From the NCBI GenBank assembly GCA_003194525.1, contig NBIV01000106.1, forward strand, positions 1 through 64,000: 64,000 bases of DNA. The letters are read 5' to 3'. The stretch comes from Gracilariopsis chorda (Eukaryota; Rhodophyta; Florideophyceae; Gracilariales; Gracilariaceae). Positions 1 through 10,430 of the stretch are shown here, piece after piece (position 1 is the stretch's first letter; each line of letters starts with the position of its first letter). The translations under genes and the position numbers were made by a program. A model generated the notes under the pieces. That model had not been told where the DNA came from. It was given only the letters and a program-made list of their open reading frames with translations, and did not search any database.

Positions 1-143
1 TTGGCGACATTCCAGACACCATTATTACGGCATGCAGCACGGAGACGGTGACGCCCCAGCATATAATCATCACCACGCTTACCATGGAAACGAGGAATTT
101 TCATTCCAGATGTGGATTCCGTTTCAACTTCGGAGTCGGACAT
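1..143 (-). CDS. N1 copia gag, N-terminal part (runs off window)
   Basis: The first 47 codons of a copia-type Gag start at an ATG at 143-141 on the minus strand and run off the left edge. The protein begins MSDSEVETESTSG and continues with KIPRFHGKRG, the same N-terminus as the complete gag-pol of element B. Gag forms the particle that packages the element RNA. The part visible is open. It lies downstream of its own leader, PBS and 5' LTR, so this is the 5' end of an element whose body lies left of the window. A Trp to Gly change in the LWRHRLR motif (LGRHRLR here) is a small departure from the other copies. Confidence 0.85.
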   Translation of the reverse strand, partial: MSDSEVETESTSGMKIPRFHGKRGDDYMLGRHRLRAACRNNGVWNVA

Positions 144-916
144 GGTTCCTACGGGACTAGAACCAAAGGAAAGCAACAAAAGCAACTATGTAGATGCCAA
201 ATGTAGTGATATCCACGCAATTTATTGAAGCCGAAAGAGGGATTTCAAGGCTTCTGTTACACAAAGAACCAGAAAAACTGGAGCGGAGAAGAATCTCAAA
301 CACTCAACAGCGAAAACTTCAGCAGAGACCGTGTAACCAAGTCTACTACGCTTGTCGAGACGCGTCTCGTACGCGATCACAGGCAGAGTTCGGGTACTCA
401 ACGCCCGGAGTATACTCACAGGACGTACTGATACAAGCCTGGACAGAAATAAAACTTCTTAAGACGGGCGCACTGGCAGGAAATACTATCCCCGCTACCC
501 TAGAGGTCCGAATCCTCTGGTCCCTGGTAACTCTCTCCAGGTGAGATGCGGTTTCTGCAACCAATCCTGCTCTGCGCACTTCAGAGCGAGGGGCTTTACA
601 ATCCGTACGAGACGTCCAAGGGAGGCTAGTAGCTGACGCGATAAGCTTTCACCAGTTAACCCCTTCTAATCACTTGCCGGAAAATAGCACGGTCTTCCTT
701 GTGCGCTGAAGCAAAGAAGCAGGGATCGGAACAGGCGCAGGTCGGCTTACCAGAGAAGGTGTCTCTGAACGCTTTGCCTACTTTCACCACTGCCACTCGA
801 CTTCCACGAGGTTCGCTCGCTCGCAACGCAACGCGTACCTGCGCGAAAGAAAAACCAGTCTTCGTAGAATCCCAAGAGATATTAGTAGAGCGCGACGTCT
901 GCAAAAAGTCGACGCT
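144..916 (-). other. N1 untranslated leader between PBS and gag
   Basis: About 770 bp of non-coding leader. It is homologous to the leaders at 2934-3708, 5764-6445, 14712-15487, 31830-32578 and 49740-50407. It holds a perfect 14-bp palindrome at 356-369 (CGAGACGCGTCTCG), equivalent to CCAGACGCGTCTGG in the other leaders. Short ORFs on either strand here are not supported as genes. Confidence 0.7.
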
Positions 917-930
917 CTGGGCCCATAACC
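917..930 (-). promoter_or_regulatory. Primer binding site, half initiator tRNA-Met type (N1)
   Basis: Read on the minus strand this is GGTTATGGGCCCAG, directly after the LTR end with no spacer. It is complementary to the anticodon arm (CTGGGCCCATAACC, anticodon CAT) of eukaryotic initiator tRNA-Met. Drosophila copia uses the same internal tRNA site. Confidence 0.85.
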
Positions 931-1663
931 TGTTGCAACGCACGCGGGTTATGAAAACAAAAGGGAAGAAACAACGGGAGGAAGAAGAAACAAGAAAATA
1001 AAACAAGGAAGGTTGTCAGCCTTAGTCGACCAGTTTACTCGACAGCAGGCAAAGCCAATCTACATATACCCTACCGCACACACTTCACCGTCGTCGCGGC
1101 AAGCGACGGCGGTGGTTGCACCATTACACTACACGTTATTCGTGTGTGCAGCTGTACACGAAAAGCGCACACAATCTAGAGGGTCACAATTTCAAATAAC
1201 TAAATCAATCAATGCGGCAAATCCATTGCCAGTCCCTTGATCTGGAACCAGCTCTAAAAAATCAACAATTACCATCCTGGCACTCCAACCCCTCCGCGCA
1301 GCCCGCAAACGCACATTGTCCCAAATCACCCAATACAGCTCCCATTCGCATCTTCGGCATTGCAGCACAACCGTCTACTGCGCGCACACTTGGACCAACC
1401 ACATTGCTCCACTTGTGCATATCCGCAATCCAGTACCATACAGTCCATAACACTTGTACGGTATACAATGCATATAGCATTTTGCAGTAGCCAATCACAT
1501 TGCCGTTTCACGTTGGGTTTGAGCAGAGGCGCATATGCGCTTTTGGAGCGAGGGGCTCCAAAAGTGCCCATCGTCCCCTGAAGGTTTGGTTTTGGACCAA
1601 ACTGACACCTTCTGTGGGGGTTGGCCAGGCACTCGACCACTTGTAGAGTTCAACACTTCAACA
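931..1663 (-). repeat. 5' LTR of N1 (LTR-2, 733 bp)
   Basis: In sense orientation the LTR starts TGTTGAAGTGTTGAAC at 1663 and ends GCGTTGCAACA at 931. Its length equals that of the LTR-2 at 5031-5763. The base-level boundaries are set by the PBS on the left and by resumption of N2 protease/integrase coding sequence on the right (GATACTAGG). The matching left target duplication, predicted GATAC, is outside the window. Confidence 0.85.
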
Positions 1664-2933
1664 GATACTAGGTTATATCCAAGATTCGGAACTAGCAGCA
1701 CTTTCGCCAACCTGAGGTTCACATCTGAGAAGGGTAGTATGACATCTCCTTGTTGCGCGGCATTCACCGTGGTGTTGTCAGCTAGCTCAATTGTCTTTTC
1801 TGGCATGTCAATCAGTGTGTCTGGAACGAACGCAGATACAGAACAGAAGAAATGAGACGTAGCACCACTGTCCGCATAAGTGTCGATGTGGCTAATAGCT
1901 GGCGGTACCACTGAAGACTTCTCACTAGCAACACCAGCAATCTCAACTTTGGACGCTCTAATGGATGACTTCCCAGAACGCTTTGGCTTCCCAACTGCGT
2001 TCACCCTCAGCTGGTCCAAATTGCTTGTGGCAGATGGTTGTCAGGGTTTTCTGGATTCACGTGACATCGGCCTTGAGTATGTCCATCATGGTCGCTGAGG
2101 GTGCAGTGGTACCCATTTCTGCTTCCAGCAGCATACGCCCGACCAGTGGGGTCGTTAACAGTGGTCGAATCTGACGCGTTACCATCATTTTCATTACCAA
2201 TCGATGATCTGCTGTGTCCACTTATTCGGGCACCACCCTTGTTTCTGTTCTTTTTGTGATTACGACCTTTACCGGAACTACCTGAACCCATTTGACGAGC
2301 ATTATATTCATCAATCAGGGTTGTCGCCACATAGTCCCATGTCAGTTCGGAGATCTCCTTGGTCCTAAGTGCTGCTGCAGTTGACTCCAAAGAGCAGTTG
2401 GGGTCAATAGAGGCCAGAAGCATAGGAGCCTTGTGAGACTCAGGTATAGCGGCATCCTTGCCCATGCGGTCGAGCTGCGAGAACAGAGAGGCAAACTGGT
2501 CCACATACTCAGACATGTTTTGGCCTTTGTATGACATTTTGAACAGCTGAGTCTGCACAGCTATACGAGACACAGTCCTGTTTGAGGCATATCTCGCATC
2601 AAGTAGTTGAAGCATGTGACCAGGGTCATCATCCACATCCATGACTACACGCAATGGGGCATCACCAAGTGCACAAATGATGATTGCACATGCCTTTTCG
2701 CGCTTTGCAAGTATACAGGAGGGTGTCTGGGGCGCACTAGAAACAGACGCTTGTGTCATTGTGGCACTAGATGACTACTCCGAACTGGACATAACCACAT
2801 TCCAAACACCTTTAATTCGACACGCAGCACGTAGACAGTGTCCCCATAGGGTGTAATCTTCACCTCGCTTACCATGGAAGCGTGGGATCTTCACACCAGA
2901 GGTGGTTTCGGACTCAACTTCGGAGTCAGACAT
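1664..2933 (-). pseudogene. N2 copia gag-protease-integrase start, broken
   Basis: This is the 5' third of a copia polyprotein read leftward from an ATG at 2933-2931 (MSDSEVESETTSG). It carries the Gag region, a zinc-knuckle remnant and the aspartic protease motif ADSGATSHFF near 1865-1890, and stops at YNLVSV where N1 was inserted (1664). A GAG codon has become TAG at 2775-2777. One base is missing near 2019-2024 (CCAAATTGC where other copies have CCAAGATTGC), which shifts the frame between Gag and protease. The first Cys-Cys of the knuckle reads CTLSDHDGH, so the second Cys is also lost. Closely related to element B, but dead. Confidence 0.85.
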
Positions 2934-3708
2934 TGTTCCGGAAGGAGATCAACCACCAAAAAATGAAACCAAATGAAATGAAAATGAAGCAGAGTGAGGG
3001 ACTCGATGCTTAGAAAGTTGACCAGAAGCTAATATGAATGCCTGATCGCGATACAGCTATTGACTTGCAGCTGATGTCACACTATGAGGATGGAACTGGA
3101 GCGGAGTATCTCAAAACTCAACAGCGAGGGCGCCAGCGGAGACCGTGTAACCAAGTCTCAACGCTCATCCAGACGCGTCTGGTACGCGAATCACAGGCGG
3201 AGGTCGGATCCTCTACGCCCGGAGTATAGTCACGAGTAGCTCTGAAGCAAACTCGGAAATGAAAATAACTTCGTAAAGGCGGGCGCACTGACGGGAGAAA
3301 CTACCTCCGCTACCCTAAGGGTTGAACCCCTGGACCCTGGTAACTCTCTCTAGGTGAGGTACGAAATTCTTCTTGACCTACCCTGTTCTGTGCACTTCAG
3401 AACGAGGGGCTTTACAATCCGTACGTGTCGTCCCAGGGAGGTTAGTAGCAGTCGCGATAAGCGTTCACCAGTTAACGCCTGCTAGACACTTGCAGGAAAA
3501 TAGCGCGGTCTTCCTTGTGCGCTTAAGCAATGAGCCGGGATCGGAACAGGCGCAGGGCGGCTTACCAGAGAAGGTGTCTCTGAACGCTTTGCCTACTTTC
3601 ACCACAGCACCAAGTACTTCCACAAGACTCGCAAAGATGATCTGCGCAAGACGATGAATCGAACGAAAGAAAGTCAAAAGAGCGCAACGTCTGCAAAATA
3701 TCGACGCT
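2934..3708 (-). other. N2 leader
   Basis: Non-coding leader of LTR-1 type between PBS and gag. It carries the perfect palindrome CCAGACGCGTCTGG at 3169-3182, about 240 nt upstream of the gag ATG. A 63-codon antisense ORF beginning MPDRDTAIDLQ is open here and in element B, but I do not call it a gene. Confidence 0.7.
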
Positions 3709-3722
3709 CTGGGCCCATAACC
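3709..3722 (-). promoter_or_regulatory. Primer binding site, half initiator tRNA-Met type (N2)
   Basis: The sequence is GGTTATGGGCCCAG on the minus strand and abuts the LTR end (…CATCATCA) at 3723. Confidence 0.85.
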
Positions 3723-4535
3723 TGATGATGTAAACGATAGTTGGGCTTCGGCGGAAATGAAAAAGGAAAGAAAGAAAGAAAATAAAGAGTGAAGGTTGCC
3801 AGGCTTGGGGCCGAGTTTACTTGGTACTGCGACTTCAGAGTCTTATATAGCACATCTACTTCGCACTTCCACTACAAGAAAACCCTACAGCACTAAATGG
3901 GGACACCCAATACTACCAATCATAATCAAACATAACACAATAAGGGTTGCACAAACTGATTACAGCTTAGTACAACCAGGCATAACAACATTACAACACA
4001 TTGCAACCACGCACACCAAGTGAACCAAGCAGCCAACAACGCACAATAAGTGAACCGGACATGCCAACAATGTGCCAGCATGCTGCAGCACTGTATACAC
4101 ACTTCCTCGCATCATCATGACAGTGACAAAGCACAAATACACATGCCACCGCATCTATGTACATACCCTAGGTGTGTTGCGTGCATGGCACGTGCTTACT
4201 TGCACAAGCGCACACATGACACACTTCCATATACCTGTAAACCACATGTAGCCACACATATTCTTCAGTACCATGCCCATTCACCTTATGCCAAGTGGCC
4301 AGTTCCGTGCCCAGGACCCATAGAATGCATAACACTTGTAACCAATACGTTGCATATGAGTATTTGCAGTAACCAATCATATGCCCGTTTCACGTTGGGT
4401 TTGAGAACACACGCATATGCGCTTTTGTAGAGCAGGTCCCAAGAACAGCCCTCCGTTATATCAAACTTTGGTTCCAAGTGTTGCTTTACGATGTCCCAGG
4501 ACTACCAGGCACTCGACTATGTGCTAACATCAACA
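3723..4535 (-). repeat. 5' LTR of N2 (LTR-1, 813 bp)
   Basis: Sense start TGTTGATGTTAGCACATAG at 4535, sense end CATCATCA at 3723. A TATATAAG box lies on the minus strand near 3845-3852. Exactly the length of both LTRs of element B. The right flank switches to LTR-3 sequence (TCCAACCGATCC), so N2 was inserted into an LTR-3. The left target copy is off-window. Confidence 0.88.
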
Positions 4536-4732
4536 TCCAACCGATCCAGTTATGCCATACCACTTGTACACACCACGTTACATATGTACATTTGCAGTAG
4601 CCAATCAGAAGCCAGTTTCACGTTGGGTTCGCGCACACGCGCATATGCGTTTTTGCAGAGGTACCCTCTAAAACAGCCCATGCTCCCCGGAACATTTGGT
4701 TTTCAGTGACAGCACAGGTACTACTGGCAACA
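4536..4732 (-). repeat. N3: LTR-3 fragment interrupted by N2
   Basis: 197 bp matching the last quarter (plus-strand order) of the complete LTR-3 at 7441-8219. It includes the core box GCGCATATGC and the end CTACTGGCAACA at 4732. The rest of this LTR should lie left of N2, outside the window. Sense is minus, judged from the TATATAAG box of full copies. Confidence 0.85.
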
Positions 4733-5036
4733 ATGGGTTGCTCGTGTGCTACCGGAATGCGGCTTTGACATGAAACCTTTGGTTCCTCTACACTCTGACA
4801 ACCAGTGCGCATTGGAGTGGGCTGGTGGTGAAAGGTGTCCTTCTAGTCTTGCTAAGCACATTGATGTAAAGGTTCAATTTATCCGAGATCTCATAAGAGA
4901 CAATGTGATTAGTGTTCAAGACGTCCCAAGTGAGCTGAATGATGCCGATTTACTCACCAAGCCATTGAGACGTATGAGTGTTAATGCAATTCTCAAACGG
5001 CTTGGTCTTGGACAGGAACTCGAGGAGCAGTGTTGA
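4733..5036 (+). pseudogene. N4 copia pol C-terminus (RNase H end), fragment
   Basis: About 100 codons of the RNase H end of a copia Pol are readable: LHSDNQCALEWAGGERCPSS, then AKHIDVKVQFIRDL, then LTKPL, ending GQELEEQC and a stop. It belongs to the same subfamily as N11 (54.8-55.2 kb). The last Cys codon and the stop (TGT TGA) are the first six bases of the LTR at 5031. The upstream part was separated by insertion of the LTR-3 at 4732. RNase H degrades the RNA strand during reverse transcription, but this fragment cannot act alone. Confidence 0.85.
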
Positions 5037-5763
5037 AGTGTTGAACTCTACAAGTGGTCGAGTGCCTGGCCAACCCCCACAGAAGGTGTCAGCTTGGTCC
5101 AAAACCAAACCTTCAGGGGACGATGGGCACTTTTGAAGCCCCTCGCTCCAAAAGCGCATATGCGCCTCTGCTCAAACCCAACGTGAAATGGCAATGTGAT
5201 TGGCTACTGCAAAATGCTATATGCATTGTATACCGTACAATTGTTATGGAGTGTATGGTACTGGATGGCGGATATGCACAAGTGGAGCAATGTGGTTTGT
5301 CCAAGTGTGCGCGCAGTAGACGGTTGTGCTGCAATGCCGAAGATGCGAATGGGAGCTGTATTGGGTGATTTGGGACAATGTGCGTTTGCGGGCTGCGCGG
5401 AGGGGTTGGAGTGCCAGGATGGTAATTGTTAATTTTTTAGAGCTGGTTCCAGATAAAGGGACTGGCAATGGATTGGCCGCATTGATTGATTTAGTTATTT
5501 GAAATTGTGACCCTCTAGATTGTGCGCGCTTTTCGTGTACACCTGCACACAGGAATAACGTGTAGTATAATGGTGCAACTACCGCCGTCGCTTGCTGCGA
5601 CGACGGTGAAGTGTGTGCGGTAGGGTATATGTAGATTGGCTTTGCCTGCTGTCGAGTAAACTGGTCGACTAAGGCTGACAACCTTCCTTGTTTTATTTTC
5701 TTGTTTCTTCTTCCTCCCGTTGTTTCTTCCCTTTCGTTTTCATAACCCGCGTGCGTTGCAACA
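5031..5763 (+). repeat. 3' LTR of N4 (LTR-2, 733 bp)
   Basis: Starts TGTTGAAGTGTTGAAC after a purine tract inside pol and ends GCGTTGCAACA at 5763. It forms an inverted pair with the LTR-2 at 931-1663, of the same length and with a few percent differences. The right flank (TTTGGTGCTG) is leader of N5, so N4 inserted into that leader. Confidence 0.87.
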
Positions 5764-6445
5764 TTTGGTGCTGTGGTGAAAGTAGGCAAAGCGTTCAGAG
5801 ACACCTTCTCTGGTAGGCCGACCTGCGCCTGTTCCGATCCCGGCTCCATTGCTTCAGCGCACAAGGAAGACCGCGCTATTTTCCTGCAAGTGTCTAGCAG
5901 GCGTTAACTGGTGAACGCTTATCGCGACAGCTACTAACCTCCCTGGGACGACACGTACGGATTGTAAAGCCCCTCGTTCTGAAGTGCGCAGAACAGGGTA
6001 GGTCAAGAAGAATTTCGTACCTCACCTGGAGAGAGTTACCGGGGTCCAGGGGTTCAACCCTTAGGGTAGCGGAGGTAGTTTCTCCCGTCAGTGCGCCCGC
6101 CTTTACGAAGTTATTTTCATTTCCGAGTTTCCTTCAGAGCTACTCCTGAGTATACTCCGGGTGTAGAGGACCCGACCTCCGCCTGTGATTCGCGTACCAG
6201 ACGCGTCTGGACGAGCGTTGAGACTTGGTTACACGGTCTCCTCTGGCGCCCTCGCTGTTTAGTGTTGAGATACTCCGCTCCAGTTCCCTCCTCATAGTGT
6301 GACATCAGCTGCAAGTCAATAGCTGTATCGCGATTGGGCATTCATATCAGCTTCTGGTCAACTTTCTAAGCATCGAGTCCCTCACTCTGCTTCATTTTCA
6401 TTTCATTTGGTTTCATTTTTTGGTGGTTGATCTCCTTCCGGAATA
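5764..6445 (+). other. N5 leader (3' part)
   Basis: Leader upstream of the N5 gag, homologous to that of element B. Its PBS and 5' LTR lie left of N4 and are off-window. It holds the palindrome CCAGACGCGTCTGG at 6197-6210. Confidence 0.75.
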
Positions 6446-7440
6446 ATGTCTGACTCCGAAGTTGAGTCCGAAACCACCTCTGGTGTGAAGATCCCACGCT
6501 TCCATGGTAAGCGAGGTGAAGATTACACCCTATGGCGACACCGTCTACGTGCCGCGTGTCGAATTAAAGGTGTCTGGAATGTGGTTATGTCCAGTTCGGA
6601 GGAGTCATCTAGTGCCACAATGACACAAGCGTCTATTTCTAGTGCGACCCAGACACCCTCCCGTATACTTGCAAAGCGCGAAAAGGCATGTGCAATCATC
6701 ATTTGTGCACTTGGTGATGCCCCACTGCGTGTAGTCATGGATGTGGATGATGACCCTGGTCACAAGCTTCAACTACTTGATGCGAGATATGCCTCAAACA
6801 GGACTGTGTCTCGTATAGCTGTGCAGACTCAGCTGTTCAGAATTTCATACAAAGGCCAAAACATGTCTGAGTATGTGGACCAGTTTGCCTCTCTGTTCTC
6901 GCAGCTCGACCGCATGGGCAAGGATGCCGCTATACCTGAGTCTCACAAGGCTCCTATGCTTCTGGCCTCTATTGACCCCAACTGCTCTTTGGAGTCAACT
7001 GCAGCAGCACTTAGGACCAAGGAGATCTCCGAACTGACATGGGACTATGTGGCGACAACCCTGATTGATGAATATAATGCTCGTCAAATGGGTTCAGGTA
7101 GTTCCAGTAGAGGTCGTAATCGCAAAAAGAACAGGTACAAGGGTGGTTCCCGAATAAGTGGACACAGCAGATCATCGATTGGTAATGAAAATGATGGTAA
7201 CGCGTCAGATTCGACCACTGTTAACGACCCCACTGGTCGTGCGTATGCTGCTGGAAGCAGAAACGGGTACCACTGCACCTTCTGCGACCGTGATGGACAT
7301 ACCCAAGACCGATGTCACGTGAATCCAGACAACCCTGACAACCATCTGCCACAAGCAATCTTGGACCAGCTGAGGGTGAACGCAGTTAAGAAGCCAAAGC
7401 GATCTGGGAAGTCATCCAGTAGAGCGTCCAAAGTTGAGAT
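6446..7440 (+). pseudogene. N5 copia gag and start of protease (part 1 of 3)
   Basis: The gag starts at ATG 6446 (MSDSEVESETTSG) and is open through the zinc knuckle. The CCHC motif CTFCDRDGHTQDRC is at about codons 277-290 and a basic run RGRNRKKNR precedes it. The frame is clean up to KVEI at 7440, where a solo LTR-3 interrupts it. The neighbouring parts of the same gene are 8225-9617 and 16315-18183. Gag forms the capsid and the knuckle binds RNA. Sequence is nearly the same as element B, which is inserted further down in this same gene in the opposite orientation. Confidence 0.88.
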
Positions 7441-8219
7441 TGTTGAAAGTTGAAAGGAAGTTGAGGGGATGGAAGGGAAGTTCGCCAGCTCTTGCTTGGA
7501 TTTACTTGAAAGTCCTTCAGACACATCTTATATACCACTCTAAACTCGAATTGCGCGGGAACACCAACTACAAGTAAAACCTAAACCACTAAGCAGGGAC
7601 ACTCAATACTACCAATCATCATCTAACATGACATAGCCAGCTCAGCACAACCTCATTACACCAACGCACACCAACGCACCAATGTTCTGTAATAGTTACG
7701 TGCATACACATGACCATGACAAGGCACAAATTCACGACTCCAACACACGCCAGCACATGCCAACACATCACGGTAAGTCAACACGTCACGGTAAGTCGGC
7801 ACGTAACCTGTGGTGTTAGTGCCATGTCATCATGTGGCAATGCACACAACACCCACGTCATCAATATACCCGTGCATGTGTAAACCTGTTGATAGTGCAT
7901 GCGCACCTTACCATTGTACCAACCACTGCTGTACCACTTGTACCAGGTGTCAACCACTTCATCAGTATCCCCTGCACACAACGTACACTGTGACCACTGT
8001 AGTAGCTGGACACGTGGGTGTGTCCAACCGATCCAGTTATGCCATACCACTTGTACGCACCACGTTGCATATGTACATTTGCAGTAGCCAATCAGAAGCC
8101 AGTTTCACGTTGGGTTCGCGCACACGCGCATATGCGCTTTTGCAGAGGTACCCTCTAAAACAACCCATGCTCCCCGGAACATTTGGTTTTCAGTGAAAGC
8201 ACAGGTACTACTGCCAACA
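7441..8219 (-). repeat. Solo LTR-3 (779 bp) with GAGAT target duplication
   Basis: It starts TGTTGAAAGTTG and ends CTACTGCCAACA. It is flanked by GAGAT at 7436-7440 and at 8220-8224, so both ends are exact. A TATATAAG box on the minus strand near 7529-7536 gives the orientation. It interrupts N5 between Gag and protease. No internal sequence remains, as expected after LTR-LTR recombination of a full element. Confidence 0.93.
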
Positions 8220-8224
8220 GAGAT

Positions 8225-9617
8225 TGCTGGTGTTGCTAGTGAGAAGTCTTCAGTGGTACCGCCAGCTATTAGTCACATCGACACTTATGCGGACAGTGGT
8301 GCTACGTCTCATTTCTTCTGTTCTGTATCTGCGTTCGTTTCAGACACACTGATTGACATACCAGAGAAGACAATTGAGCTAGCTGACAACACCACGGTGA
8401 ATGCCACGCAACAAGGAGATGTCATACTACCCTTCTCGAATGTGAACCTCAGGTTGTCGAAAGTGCTGCTAGTTCCGAATCTTGGATATAACCTAGTATC
8501 TGTAGGTCGCTTAGCTGACAAGGGTATCCAGTCACGGTTCTGTGGTAAGGAGGTAACCCTACAACATGAGCACGGGTTTGACATTGGACGTGGGACTCGT
8601 CATAATCGTTCCCGTCTGTACATGCTACCCAACCCCATTGACCACTGGGATACATCCAAGATGCTTTCTGCAACAGACGACAGCACAAGTACATTGTGGC
8701 ATCGCAGACTGGCACATATGAATGAGTATGACCTACAAAAGGTTCATGAACATGTCGATGGAGTCCCAAAACTCAAGTGCATGGAGGAGATATGTCGATC
8801 GTGTCGGCTTGGCAAAGCACATAAACTGCCATTTCTGGGCAAGTTTGAAAGATCTGACAACGTTGGAGACATTGTGCACTCAGACATTATGGGTCCATTA
8901 GTGCCATCGTTCCCAGATCGATTCCGGTATGCATCTGGATTTGTGGATGATCACTCGCGATATGCAGTACTTGGGTTCATGATGCATAGGTCTGAGATTG
9001 CACAAGTGTTCTTGGGTGTGAGACAGAAGCTCAAACAGCTTGGAGGAGAGCATGTGCTTATTCGAAAGCTGCACTCTGACAATGCCGAAGAGTACATCGC
9101 CTTGCAAGAGAATCCCAAGAATGGTCTCCAGGAGGTATCGTTTTCTCCACCGTATACCCCAGAACATAATGCCATTGCAGAGCGCATCAATCGCACTATG
9201 GGTGAAGCTGCCCGCGCTTTGCTCATTCAAGCAAATCTTCCAGAATGTTTGTGGTCATATGCACTGAAACATGTTATTTATGTTCGCAATAGAGTGCCGC
9301 ACTCCACCACTGGCGTAACACCGTATGTGCTAGTGACTGAAACCAGCCGCATATGTATTAAAAATGAATCCGGGCACCAAGTTCGAATCTCGTGCACTTC
9401 AGGGAGTGTACTTGCAGACTCTTGAGCATGGTGTTTATGAGGTCCTAGTCACTGATGACGATGATATTCCTCGAATAGTAAGGTCCCGTCATGTCACTTT
9501 TGATGAATCTAGGTTCCCTGGTGCACCATATCTCGGCAACTATATGGATGACGAAAGCACATCAGATAGTACTTATCATTCTAAGAACGATATGGATAGC
9601 ATCAGTTCGGATGAATT
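8225..9617 (+). pseudogene. N5 protease-integrase (part 2 of 3)
   Basis: It resumes at GVASEKSSVV after the solo LTR. It contains the protease motif ADSGATSHFF near 8289-8318, the integrase zinc region (HRRLAHMNEY, then CRSCRLGKAH), and the catalytic residues in HSDIMG, HSDNAEEY and HNAIAERIN. About 35 bp are missing near 9343-9346 relative to the 22.5-24.8 kb copy (ACCAG joined to CCGCATATG), which shifts the frame. The gene is then cut at GATGAATT (9617) by insertion of element B. Integrase would insert the cDNA into the genome; this copy is not functional. Confidence 0.87.
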
Positions 9618-10430
9618 TGATGATTTAAACGATAGTTGGGCTTCGGCGGAAATGAAAAAAGGAAGAAAGAAAGAAAATAAAGAGTGAAGGTTGCCAGGCT
9701 TAGGGCCGAGTTTACTTGGTACTGCGACTTCAGAGTCTTATATAGCACATCTACTTCGCACTTCCACTACAAGAAAACCCTACAGCACTAAGTGGGGACA
9801 CCCAATACTACCAATCATAATCAAACATAACACAATAAGGGTTGCACAAACTGATTACAGCTTAGTACAACCAGGCATAACAACATTACAACACATTGCA
9901 ACCACGCAAACCAAGTGAACCAAGCAGCCAGCAACGCACAATAAGTGAACCGGACATGCCAACAATGTGCCAGCATGCTGCAGCACTGTATACACACTTC
10001 CTCGCATCATCATGACAATGACAAAGCACAAATACACATGCCACCGCATCCATGTACATACCCTAGGTGTGTTGCGTGCATGGCACGTGCTTACTTGCAC
10101 AAGCGCACACATGACACACTTCCATATACCTGTAAACCACATGTAGCCACACATATTCTTCAGTACCATGCCCATTCACCTTATGCCAAGTGGCCAGTTC
10201 TGTGCCCAGGACCCATAGAATGCATAACACTTGTAACCAATACGTTGCATATGAGTATTTGCAGTAGCCAATCATATGCCCGTTTCACGTTGGGTTTGAG
10301 AACACACGCATATGCGCTTTTGTAGAGCAGGTCCCAAAAACAGCCCTCCGTTATATCAAACTTTGGTTCCAAGTGTTGCTTTACGATGTCCCAGGACTAC
10401 CAGGCACTTGACTATGTGCTAACATCAACA
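9618..10430 (-). repeat. 3' LTR of element B (LTR-1, 813 bp)
   Basis: Plus-strand start TGATGATTTAAACG and end CTAACATCAACA. The minus-strand TATATAAG box is at about 9738-9745. The purine tract GAGGAGGAG of pol abuts its sense start at 10430. Confidence 0.93.

Noticed and set aside
917..930. Possible initiator tRNA-Met gene fragment
   Set aside because: Only the anticodon-arm complement is present, always directly beside an LTR end. It is a primer binding site.
9945..10325. 126-codon ORF antisense inside LTR-1 (MNRTCQQCASMLQ…), repeated in many LTR copies
   Set aside because: A 106-codon ORF is open on the other strand of the same bases, and both frames break freely in older copies. The T/G-biased LTR simply has few stops. 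Repetition reflects the LTR, not a gene.
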